Origin: an uncultured Actinomycetes bacterium
GTDB lineage: Bacteria; Actinomycetota; Thermoleophilia; Solirubrobacterales; 70-9
DNA: 10,377 bases
NCBI GenBank assembly: GCA_946479725.1
Contig: CAMLHB010000069.1
Span: 1 to 10,377 of the forward strand
Direction: 5' to 3'
Part shown: piece after piece, positions 5,357 through 10,377 of the stretch
Position numbering within the stretch: position 1 is the first letter of the stretch
Layout of the letters: each line of letters starts with the position of its first letter
Made by a program: the position numbers and the translations under genes
Notes under the pieces: generated by a model
Database searches by the model: none
What the model saw: the letters and a program-made list of their open reading frames with translations, nothing else
Told to the model about the DNA's origin: nothing

Positions 5357-6142
5357 ATGAGCGCGCAAACCGAGCAGAAGCCCACCCTCTGGCAGATCGA
5401 CATCTCCCACTACGCCGAAAAGGCGCGGTGGGCGCTCGAGCACAAGGGCGTCGACCACGCCCGTCGCTCGATCCTGCCCGGCACCCACATCCCGATCGCG
5501 CTGCTCCTCACCCGCGGGGCGCAGCCGACGATGCCGGTGCTGCAGATCGACGGTCGCACGATCGGCGACTCGACCGAGATCATCGCCGCCCTGGAGGCCT
5601 CCCACCCCGAGCCGCCCCTCTACCCGCTCGATGCCGAGGAACGGGCGCGGGCGATCGAGCTGGAGGACTGGTTCGACGAGAACCTGGGACCCCACTCGCG
5701 CCTGCTCCCGTTCTACGAGCTGATTCAGGAGCCGGAGCTGTTCGCCGAGATCGCCGCCGAATCGGTGCCGGGCCCACTCGGCAGGGCGAAGCCGGTGGTC
5801 GGGGCCTACGCCCGCGCCTACACCAGCATCCGCTGGGGGGCCAACAGCGACGAGGATGCCGCCCGGGCGCGTGAGGCGATCGTCGCCGCCTTCGACAAGC
5901 TCGAGGAGGAGCTCGACAAGGGCGACGGCGAGTTCCTCGTCGGCGACAGCCTCTCGGTCGCCGATGTCACCGCCGCCTCGCTCTTCTACCCGGTCGTCGT
6001 CCCCCCGGAGGGGCCGCTCGATCCCGAGCTGCCGCGCCCGCCGGCCTTCGACCGCTTCCGCGAGGGACTCAGCGACCGCCGTGGCTTCAAGTGGGTGCAG
6101 GACACCTTCGCCCTCCACCGGCATCGCCAGCCGGCCGCCTAG
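5357..6142 (+). CDS. Glutathione S-transferase-like protein
   Basis: This 261-residue protein has an N-terminal thioredoxin-like domain (about 9-84) and an all-helical C-terminal domain (about 92-255). In the N-terminal domain, LWQIDISHYAEKARWALEHKG carries Ser17 at the usual catalytic Ser/Cys position, P60 is the cis-proline (TMPVLQIDG) and D71-S72 is the expected gamma-glutamyl contact. In the C-terminal domain, FLVGDSLSVADVTAASL (193-209) is the typical N-capping box. The family conjugates or reduces with glutathione; actinobacteria mostly use mycothiol instead, so the real thiol partner is uncertain. ATG 5357 is preferred over an in-frame GTG at 5327, because the latter would overlap the divergent phhB start. 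Its stop shares the CTAG at 6139-6142 with the convergent permease gene. Confidence 0.88.
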   Translation: MSAQTEQKPTLWQIDISHYAEKARWALEHKGVDHARRSILPGTHIPIALLLTRGAQPTMPVLQIDGRTIGDSTEIIAALEASHPEPPLYPLDAEERARAIELEDWFDENLGPHSRLLPFYELIQEPELFAEIAAESVPGPLGRAKPVVGAYARAYTSIRWGANSDEDAARAREAIVAAFDKLEEELDKGDGEFLVGDSLSVADVTAASLFYPVVVPPEGPLDPELPRPPAFDRFREGLSDRRGFKWVQDTFALHRHRQPAA

Positions 6143-6936
6143 CCCCCGATCGGGGCTCTGGGGTTGGAACCCCAGAAGATGAGGGTGCCGAGCATGCCGA
6201 TGATGTGGACGGCGACGATGTTGAAGACCATCGACTTGGCGGTGGCGGTGCCGACGCCGATCGGTCCGCCGGAAGCGGTGTAGCCGTAGTAGCAGCCGAC
6301 CAGCACGATCACGGTCGCCATCACCATTCCCTTGATCAGGCTGAAGAACAGGTCGGGCGGGCTCTGGTACATCCAAAAGATCAGCAGGTAGCCGCCGGCG
6401 GAGACGTCGCCGACCTGGTGGACAACCGAGAAGTAGCTGGCGGCGTAGATGATCACGATCCCCATCAGGTAGAGGAAGGGGAGCGCGATCCAGGCCCCCA
6501 ACAGCCGCGTCCCACAGAGGAAGGTGACCGGCTGGATACCCATCACCTCGAGCGCGTCGATCTCGTCGGAGATCCGCATCGCCCCGATCTCGGCGACGAT
6601 CCCGGTCCCGACCTTGGCGGCGAGGATGTAGCCGAATGCGTAGGGCAGGCCCTCGCGCAGATCGCAGTAGGCCGAGAACAGGCCGGCCAGCGAGGGAGCG
6701 CCGATCGAGCGGTTGAAGTAGGCGCCCTGGAGGCCGCACTGGAGGCCAAGGATGAAGCAGAAGGCCCAGATGATCAGCGCCGAACCGAAGATCAGAATGC
6801 CCGCCTGCCGCACCCCCTCGCCGAAGAACTTGAAGACCCGACCCGAGTAGACGAGACCGGCGACCCTGAGGCCAAATCGGCCGATCTCGCCAAACGAGTC
6901 GAGCCAGGACCGCGGGACCTCGAGCCAGCCGATCAT
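6139..6936 (-). CDS. mlaE: MlaE/YrbE-family lipid-transport permease (second of pair)
   Basis: This 265-residue inner-membrane permease of the MlaE family forms the transmembrane channel of MCE-type lipid ABC transporters. The family core is clear: AAKVGTGIVAEIGAMRISDEIDALEVMGIQPV (106-137), where the EIDALEVMG phrase is the cytoplasmic coupling helix. Hydrophobic segments lie near 43-67, 97-117, 148-170, 182-212 and 236-256, with a conserved late GYTASGGPIGVG (218-229). ATG 6936 overlaps the stop of the upstream permease by 4 bp (ATGA), a sign of coupled translation. The frame extends upstream antisense-fashion to 7443 but that part is not protein-like. Its TAG stop is the CTAG shared with the convergent GST-like gene. 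No MCE/MlaD or MlaF gene follows, which is unusual for this pair. Confidence 0.92.
   Translation of the reverse strand: MIGWLEVPRSWLDSFGEIGRFGLRVAGLVYSGRVFKFFGEGVRQAGILIFGSALIIWAFCFILGLQCGLQGAYFNRSIGAPSLAGLFSAYCDLREGLPYAFGYILAAKVGTGIVAEIGAMRISDEIDALEVMGIQPVTFLCGTRLLGAWIALPFLYLMGIVIIYAASYFSVVHQVGDVSAGGYLLIFWMYQSPPDLFFSLIKGMVMATVIVLVGCYYGYTASGGPIGVGTATAKSMVFNIVAVHIIGMLGTLIFWGSNPRAPIGG
6144..6176 (+). terminator. Two adjacent perfect palindromes past the GST-like stop
   Basis: CCCCGATCGGGG (6144-6155, perfect 12-bp palindrome) is followed by TCTGGGGTT-GG-AACCCCAGA (6157-6176, 9-bp arms). Both begin within 15 nt of the GST-like stop and lie inside the last codons of the convergent permease. Position favours a U-less terminator for the plus-strand transcript, with the permease codons constrained by the overlap. 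Confidence 0.45.
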
Positions 6937-7739
6937 CGCACGGCCTGCAGTTCGGGATTGGTGGCGAAGAGGATCGAGCTGACGACGAACTGGAAGAAGA
7001 AGACCGCCATCATCGAGATCACCACCGCCTGGTTGACGGCGCGGCCGACGCCGGCGGCGCCGCCCGAAGCCGACATCCCTTTGTAAGAGCAGACGACGGC
7101 GACGATCGCGCCGAACATCGTGCAAACCATCACCGAAGACCAAAGATCGACGATCGTGGCGTTGGTGAAGAGCGTCGCGAAGAAGCCGCCGAGGGACTGG
7201 TGGTAGAGCAGCTCGGCGGCGATCCCGGCGGTTAGGCCCATGATGATGGCGAAGACGTCCAGCAGCCCGGTGATCACGATCAGCGCCAGGAACCGGGGCA
7301 CGACCAGGTTCTTGACCGGGTCGACGCCGAGCACCTGCAGGGCGTCGAGCTCCTCGCGGATCTTTCGGGCTCCCAGGTCGGCGGTGATTGCCGTACCGGC
7401 GACACCCGCCACCACGACCGCGGTGACGATCGGCCCGATCCAACGGATCGCGATAACGACGAAGAAGCCGCCGAGCCGGTCGAGCCCGCCGACCAGGGAG
7501 AGAATGCCGGCCGCCTGCAATCCGGGGGCGCCGAAATTGAGGGCGAAGGTGGAGATGACGAGGGGAAACCAGGAGAGCCTGAGGACGAAGAGGAACTGCC
7601 AGACCAGCTCCTCGCCGTAGGGGTAGGGGGGTCTCACCGCCGCGACCAGCGTCCGGACGGTGAGGATCATCATCACCCCCACCTGCTCGAAGACGTTCTT
7701 GACGGGCAGCAGCCCGCGTTCTATCGCTTGTCCCGCCAC
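6933..7739 (-). CDS. mlaE: MlaE/YrbE-family lipid-transport permease (first of pair)
   Basis: This 268-residue permease shares the MlaE core with its neighbour: RWIGPIVTAVVVAGVAGTAI followed by TADLGARKIREELDALQVLGVDPV (99-142). It also has the later GMSASGGAAGVGRAV (221-235). Hydrophobic segments lie near 47-65, 90-120, 148-172, 199-219 and 238-259. In actinobacterial mce loci the two YrbE proteins form a heterodimer, so these two probably pair. GTG 7739 lies inside the last codons of the GntR gene (19-bp overlap), so the permease is translated from the regulator's mRNA. An internal Met-Met at 23-24 is an alternative start. The ATPase and MCE solute-binding proteins normally needed are absent from the window. 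Confidence 0.92.
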   Translation of the reverse strand: MAGQAIERGLLPVKNVFEQVGVMMILTVRTLVAAVRPPYPYGEELVWQFLFVLRLSWFPLVISTFALNFGAPGLQAAGILSLVGGLDRLGGFFVVIAIRWIGPIVTAVVVAGVAGTAITADLGARKIREELDALQVLGVDPVKNLVVPRFLALIVITGLLDVFAIIMGLTAGIAAELLYHQSLGGFFATLFTNATIVDLWSSVMVCTMFGAIVAVVCSYKGMSASGGAAGVGRAVNQAVVISMMAVFFFQFVVSSILFATNPELQAVR

Positions 7740-8377
7740 CGGCTCATCGCCCTGCCGAGGGGGCCGCGGTCGCTAGCCCGCTGCCTCACCTCCTGCTCGC
7801 TCTGCCGCTGCGCCGCCGCCAGCTGCGCGATCAAGGTGTCGCGCGTCTGCTCCAGCTCCTCGACGCCGGCGACGTGGGCGACCGCCCGCTTCGGCGCCGT
7901 CGCCAGGCCCTCGTTGAGGTGGCCGGTGTAGCTCGCCAGCTCGGCCTCCAGACGGGCGATCTGGCGCCGCAGCTCCTGGCGCACCTCCAGCGTTTCGCTC
8001 TCCTCCGGCAAGCCGGCGCAGGCCATCGCCACGATCGCCAGCTCGCGCGGCCCCAGACCGGCCTCGCTCGCCTTCCGCAGAGCCTCGGCGGCGATCTCCT
8101 CCAGCTGCGGCGCCGCCTCGACCCCCTCCGCGACGAAGGTCCCCTGGCCGTGCCGGGTCACCACCAGGCCGTCGGCCTCGAGCGAGTCGTAGACCGAGCG
8201 CACGGTGCCGACGTTGACCCCCGCCCACTCGGCGAGGCGGCGGAAGCTCGGCAGCCGCTCGCCGGCGGCCAGCTCCCCGGTCCGGATCAGCGCCCGCAGC
8301 CGCCAGCTCAGCTGCAGCCCGACGGGCAGCTCGTCGCCTGGATCGATCGCGAACGGATTGGCCTCAACCTGTGCCAT
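7721..8377 (-). CDS. GntR-family transcriptional regulator (YtrA-like N-terminus, coiled-coil C-terminus)
   Basis: This 218-residue regulator has a GntR winged helix at about 18-84: LSWRLRALIRTGELAAGERLPS, recognition helix NVGTVRSVYDSLEADGLV (55-72) and wing GQGTFV (77-82). The rest has no FCD, UTRA or aminotransferase domain. It is helical and heptad-like (about 127-151 and 171-202), probably for dimerisation, and resembles the YtrA-type arrangement but is longer. ATG 8377 is chosen over an in-frame TTG at 8380. The promoter puts initiation near 8379, so the mRNA is nearly leaderless. The gene overlaps the first MlaE permease by 19 bp and so almost certainly regulates that pair. A palindrome over its own promoter suggests autorepression. 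The effector is unknown. Confidence 0.9.
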   Translation of the reverse strand: MAQVEANPFAIDPGDELPVGLQLSWRLRALIRTGELAAGERLPSFRRLAEWAGVNVGTVRSVYDSLEADGLVVTRHGQGTFVAEGVEAAPQLEEIAAEALRKASEAGLGPRELAIVAMACAGLPEESETLEVRQELRRQIARLEAELASYTGHLNEGLATAPKRAVAHVAGVEELEQTRDTLIAQLAAAQRQSEQEVRQRASDRGPLGRAMSRWRDKR

Positions 8378-8381
8378 CAAT

Positions 8382-8409
8382 TCGCACAGTAATCCCTAGC
8401 ATTGTGCGA
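8382..8409. promoter_or_regulatory. Inverted repeat over the operon promoter, probable GntR operator
   Basis: TCGCACA (8382-8388) and TGTGCGA (8403-8409) are perfect 7-bp arms, 21 bp centre to centre (two helical turns). One arm covers part of the -10 and the other fills the end of the spacer and touches the -35. A third TGTGC at 8370-8374, across the start codon, pairs with the first arm at a 9-bp spacing. The layout fits an autorepressed operator; binding by this GntR protein is inferred. Confidence 0.5.
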
Positions 8410-8414
8410 GTCAA
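8386..8414 (-). promoter_or_regulatory. Promoter of the GntR-MlaE-MlaE operon
   Basis: On the minus strand TTGACT (8409-8414) and TACTGT (8386-8391) are separated by exactly 17 bp. Initiation would fall around 8379, two bases before ATG 8377. The -35 is one mismatch from TTGACA; the -10 is weaker (T, A and final T conserved). Confidence 0.6.
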
Positions 8415-8428
8415 CTGATACAGCAGGA

Positions 8429-9463
8429 CTACGGCGTGAGGACGATCTTCAGCGCTTCGCGACGGTCGTAGATCTCGTAGGCCTCGGCGGCCCGGTCGAG
8501 CGGCATGTGGTTCGTCACCAGCGGCGTCGGGTCGAGCTTCCCCGCCTCCATCAGCGCCAGCACCCGGTCGACGTGGGCGATCACGTTGGCGAGGCCGAGC
8601 CGCAGCTGCAGGCCCTTCAGCCAGGCGAGGCCGAGCGGCACCTCCCCCTTGCCGGCGTAGGCGCCGATGCCCGAAACCGTGCCGGCATCGCGCGCGAGGC
8701 TGACCGCGAGCGCCAGCGGCCCCGGGTCGCCGACCGCGTCCACAACCACGTCGACACCCAGCCCTTCGGTCGCCGCGCGGACCGCCTTCTTCGGGTTGTC
8801 CTCGCTGAGGTGGAGCGGCGTCGCCCCGAAGCTTTCGGCCATCTGCAGCCGTTCCTCGACGGTGTCGACGGCGAAGACCTCGACGGCGCCGCCGGCGAGC
8901 GCCGCCTGCACAGCGCAGAGGCCGACGGGGCCGAGACCCAGAACGGCAACCGTGTCGCCGGCCTTCATCTCCGCGTGGGCGACGGCGTGGTAGCCGGTCC
9001 CCATCACGTCGCCGGCGAAGAGGGCGACGTCGGCGGACATCCCTTCCGGCACCCGCCGCAGGGTCAGGTTCGCCCGCGGCACCAGCAGCAGCTCGGCCTG
9101 CGCCCCCTGCAGGTCGCCCAGGTTGGCGCCGTGGCCGAAGGTCTGGCCGTTGCGGCAGCGGTGGTAGTCGCCCCGCAGGCAGGAGGCGCAGGTGGCGCAG
9201 GCGGTGTGGAAGGTGCCGAGAACGCGGTCGCCGACCGCGACCCGTTCGACCTCCTCGCCGGCGGCAACGACGGTACCGACGAACTCGTGGCCGATCGTGA
9301 AGCCCGGCTCAACCGGAACGCGGCCGTGGTAGATGTGGAGATCTGAGCCGCAGATCCCGCTCGCCTCGACGCGGACGAGGGCATCGTCGCCCGCCGCGAC
9401 CTCGGGATCGGGCTTCTCCTCGACCCGCACCTGCTCGGGCGCCTGGAAAGTGACCGCGCGCAT
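8429..9463 (-). CDS. Zinc-dependent alcohol dehydrogenase, medium-chain family
   Basis: This 344-residue medium-chain dehydrogenase oxidises an alcohol, polyol or formaldehyde adduct with a nicotinamide cofactor. Catalytic zinc ligands are visible as C38 (GICGSD), H59-E60 (GHEFVG) and D152 (GDVMGTGYHA). The structural zinc lobe has all four cysteines, C89, C92, C95 and C103. The Rossmann motif GLGPVG is at 176-181, and D200 at the end of the second strand favours NAD over NADP. ATG 9463 (MRAVTFQAPEQVRVEE) matches the usual family start; an in-frame GTG at 9472 would add three residues. No ribosome site is seen. It is separated from the upstream HD-GYP gene by a hairpin and from the GntR gene by 51 bp holding the GntR promoter. 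The substrate cannot be assigned. Confidence 0.92.
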   Translation of the reverse strand: MRAVTFQAPEQVRVEEKPDPEVAAGDDALVRVEASGICGSDLHIYHGRVPVEPGFTIGHEFVGTVVAAGEEVERVAVGDRVLGTFHTACATCASCLRGDYHRCRNGQTFGHGANLGDLQGAQAELLLVPRANLTLRRVPEGMSADVALFAGDVMGTGYHAVAHAEMKAGDTVAVLGLGPVGLCAVQAALAGGAVEVFAVDTVEERLQMAESFGATPLHLSEDNPKKAVRAATEGLGVDVVVDAVGDPGPLALAVSLARDAGTVSGIGAYAGKGEVPLGLAWLKGLQLRLGLANVIAHVDRVLALMEAGKLDPTPLVTNHMPLDRAAEAYEIYDRREALKIVLTP

Positions 9464-9479
9464 GGCGCGCACGCTACAT

Positions 9480-9508
9480 GCATCGGTTCCCGAACCGAGA
9501 ACCGATGC
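9480..9508. terminator. Hairpin between the HD-GYP gene and the alcohol dehydrogenase
   Basis: GCATCGGTTC and GAACCGATGC form perfect 10-bp arms around a 9-nt loop, starting 4 nt after the HD-GYP stop. A nested alternative, CGGTTC-CC-GAACCG (9484-9497), uses the same left arm, so two mutually exclusive hairpins are possible. No U-tract follows on the minus strand. Terminator is the simplest reading; an operator for the dehydrogenase gene 17 nt downstream is the alternative. Confidence 0.5.
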
Positions 9509-9512
9509 GCTT

Positions 9513-10377
9513 TCAGTTGACGCCGGCGACCTGGAAGCGGCTGAGTTCGCCGCCGGGGCTGGCGGTTTCCTCGATCCGAGCTTCGAGCGCCAGCTCTTTC
9601 TCGAAGTCGGCCGCCTCGCCGTGCTGGAAGGAGACGTCTTTGCTCTCGAGCAGCTCGATGAAGATCTCGACGAAGCGGGCGTCGAGCTGTTTGCCGGCTA
9701 CCCGCCGCAGCTCGACGATCGCGTCGTAGCTGGACATCGGCGTCCGGTAGGAGTCGCGCGCGGTCATCACGTCGTAGGTGTCGGCGACGGAGATGATCCG
9801 CGCCAGCTCGGGGATTTCGTCGCCGACCAGACCGCGGGGGTAGCCTTTGCCGTCGATCCGCTCGTGGTGGGCGAGGATGATCTCTGCCACCGGGCCGTAG
9901 CCGTCGAGCGAGGAGACGACGCGGGCGCCCTGCTGCGGATGGCGCTTGATCAGCATCCAGTCCTCGTCCGTCAGCGGCACGTTGGCCTTGAGGATGCGGT
10001 CGGGGAGGATGAACTTGCCGATGTCGTGGAGCAGCGCGGCGATGTGGACGAGCTCCTCCTCGCGCCGCGAGTAACCGGCGCGCTGGGCGATCGCCCGCGA
10101 GTAGCGGGCGACGGCGGCGCTGTGGCGGGCGGTCATCTGGTCGCGCAGGTCGAGCGTGCGCAGCATCGCGCTCAACATCCCGACCTGGAAGCTCGCCAGC
10201 TGCTTGCTCCGCAGCTCCAGCTCGCCGGCTCGCTGCTGGGAGAGCAGCAACTGTCCGAGCAGGTACTGGAAGGTGACGAGGACGACACCGAAGAGGGCGA
10301 TCGCCGAGATGCCGATCACGTGGTAGATGAAGGCGACCGCGACGGCGAGCATCGCGCTCGCGAACTCGGAGGGGAGG
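9513..10377 (-). CDS. Membrane-anchored HD-GYP domain phosphodiesterase (5' end outside window)
   Basis: HD-GYP proteins hydrolyse cyclic di-GMP or related dinucleotides at a metal centre. The frame is open through the right edge, with eight codons before the first ATG (10352), so the true start is probably outside. Numbering from that ATG, residues 1-37 are strongly hydrophobic and look like the end of a multi-helix membrane domain. A helical linker at 38-66 (QQRAGELELRSKQLAS) leads to the HD-GYP domain at about 68-245. Metal ligands are intact: H77, H109-D110 in ALLHDIGKF, H138, H162-H163 in AHHERIDGKGYP (the GYP motif itself), and D191 in SVADTYD. A short acidic tail follows. Activity is therefore expected. 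It is transcribed toward the alcohol dehydrogenase but a hairpin intervenes. Confidence 0.92.
   Translation of the reverse strand, partial: LPSEFASAMLAVAVAFIYHVIGISAIALFGVVLVTFQYLLGQLLLSQQRAGELELRSKQLASFQVGMLSAMLRTLDLRDQMTARHSAAVARYSRAIAQRAGYSRREEELVHIAALLHDIGKFILPDRILKANVPLTDEDWMLIKRHPQQGARVVSSLDGYGPVAEIILAHHERIDGKGYPRGLVGDEIPELARIISVADTYDVMTARDSYRTPMSSYDAIVELRRVAGKQLDARFVEIFIELLESKDVSFQHGEAADFEKELALEARIEETASPGGELSRFQVAGVN

Noticed and set aside
5321..6739. 472-codon minus-strand frame across the GST-like gene and the second permease
   Set aside because: It crosses two real genes in the wrong frames, and the composition is arginine- and glycine-rich noise.
6091..7086. 331-codon plus-strand frame opposite the MlaE pair
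   Set aside because: Antisense shadow with very high D, E, G and H content; the minus-strand permeases are unambiguous.
6937..7443. N-terminal extension of the second MlaE permease up to 7443
   Set aside because: The extension lies over the first permease in another frame and is arginine-rich; ATG 6936 with a 4-bp ATGA overlap is the natural start.
8402..9346. 314-codon plus-strand frame opposite the alcohol dehydrogenase
   Set aside because: It is rich in R, A, G, H and D and has no recognisable domain; the opposite strand encodes a complete zinc dehydrogenase with all motifs.

Overview
The window is high-GC DNA with dense, short-spaced genes, several apparently leaderless starts, a paired YrbE/MlaE permease cassette and DrrAB/NodIJ-type transport genes. 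Together these suggest an actinobacterium, possibly a deep-branching one such as Thermoleophilia. The lineage is an inference from gene style only.

Layout, left to right. (1) The 3' part of a multi-spanning membrane protein gene that is open to the left edge, then a strong GC hairpin. (2) A two-gene ABC exporter, ATPase then permease, overlapping by one base. (3) A non-coding RNA block. A perfect 11-bp hairpin is followed by a 269-nt signal recognition particle RNA of the LARGE type (with an Alu domain, as in Bacillus scRNA) on the minus strand, and divergent from it a tRNA-Val(CAC). (4) A small DUF3892-like protein (minus) and a divergent four-helix membrane protein (plus). (5) A decayed glyoxalase/VOC gene remnant directly behind a minus-strand cluster of pterin-4a-carbinolamine dehydratase, an unrecognised basic protein and the ribosome-rescue hydrolase ArfB. 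(6) A glutathione S-transferase-like gene, divergent from the dehydratase with only 23 bp between the chosen starts. (7) A minus-strand operon of a GntR-family regulator and two MlaE/YrbE lipid-transport permeases, whose last stop codon shares a CTAG palindrome with the stop of the convergent GST gene. (8) A zinc-dependent alcohol dehydrogenase and, at the right edge, a membrane-anchored HD-GYP phosphodiesterase open to the edge.

How the genes fit together. The GntR gene has a promoter (TTGACT-N17-TACTGT) overlapped by a 7-bp inverted repeat (TCGCACA-N14-TGTGCGA), which looks like an autoregulatory operator controlling the whole GntR-MlaE-MlaE unit. No MCE/MlaD protein and no MlaF ATPase accompany the permeases here, so they are either an orphan pair or use components encoded elsewhere. 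The ATPase at 1023 is of the drug/polysaccharide exporter type with its own permease and is not a candidate partner.

The most notable items are the Alu-domain SRP RNA in a high-GC genome, the regulated MlaE pair without MCE genes, and the VOC gene fossil joined in frame behind arfB. No CRISPR array, insertion sequence or obvious prophage is visible.
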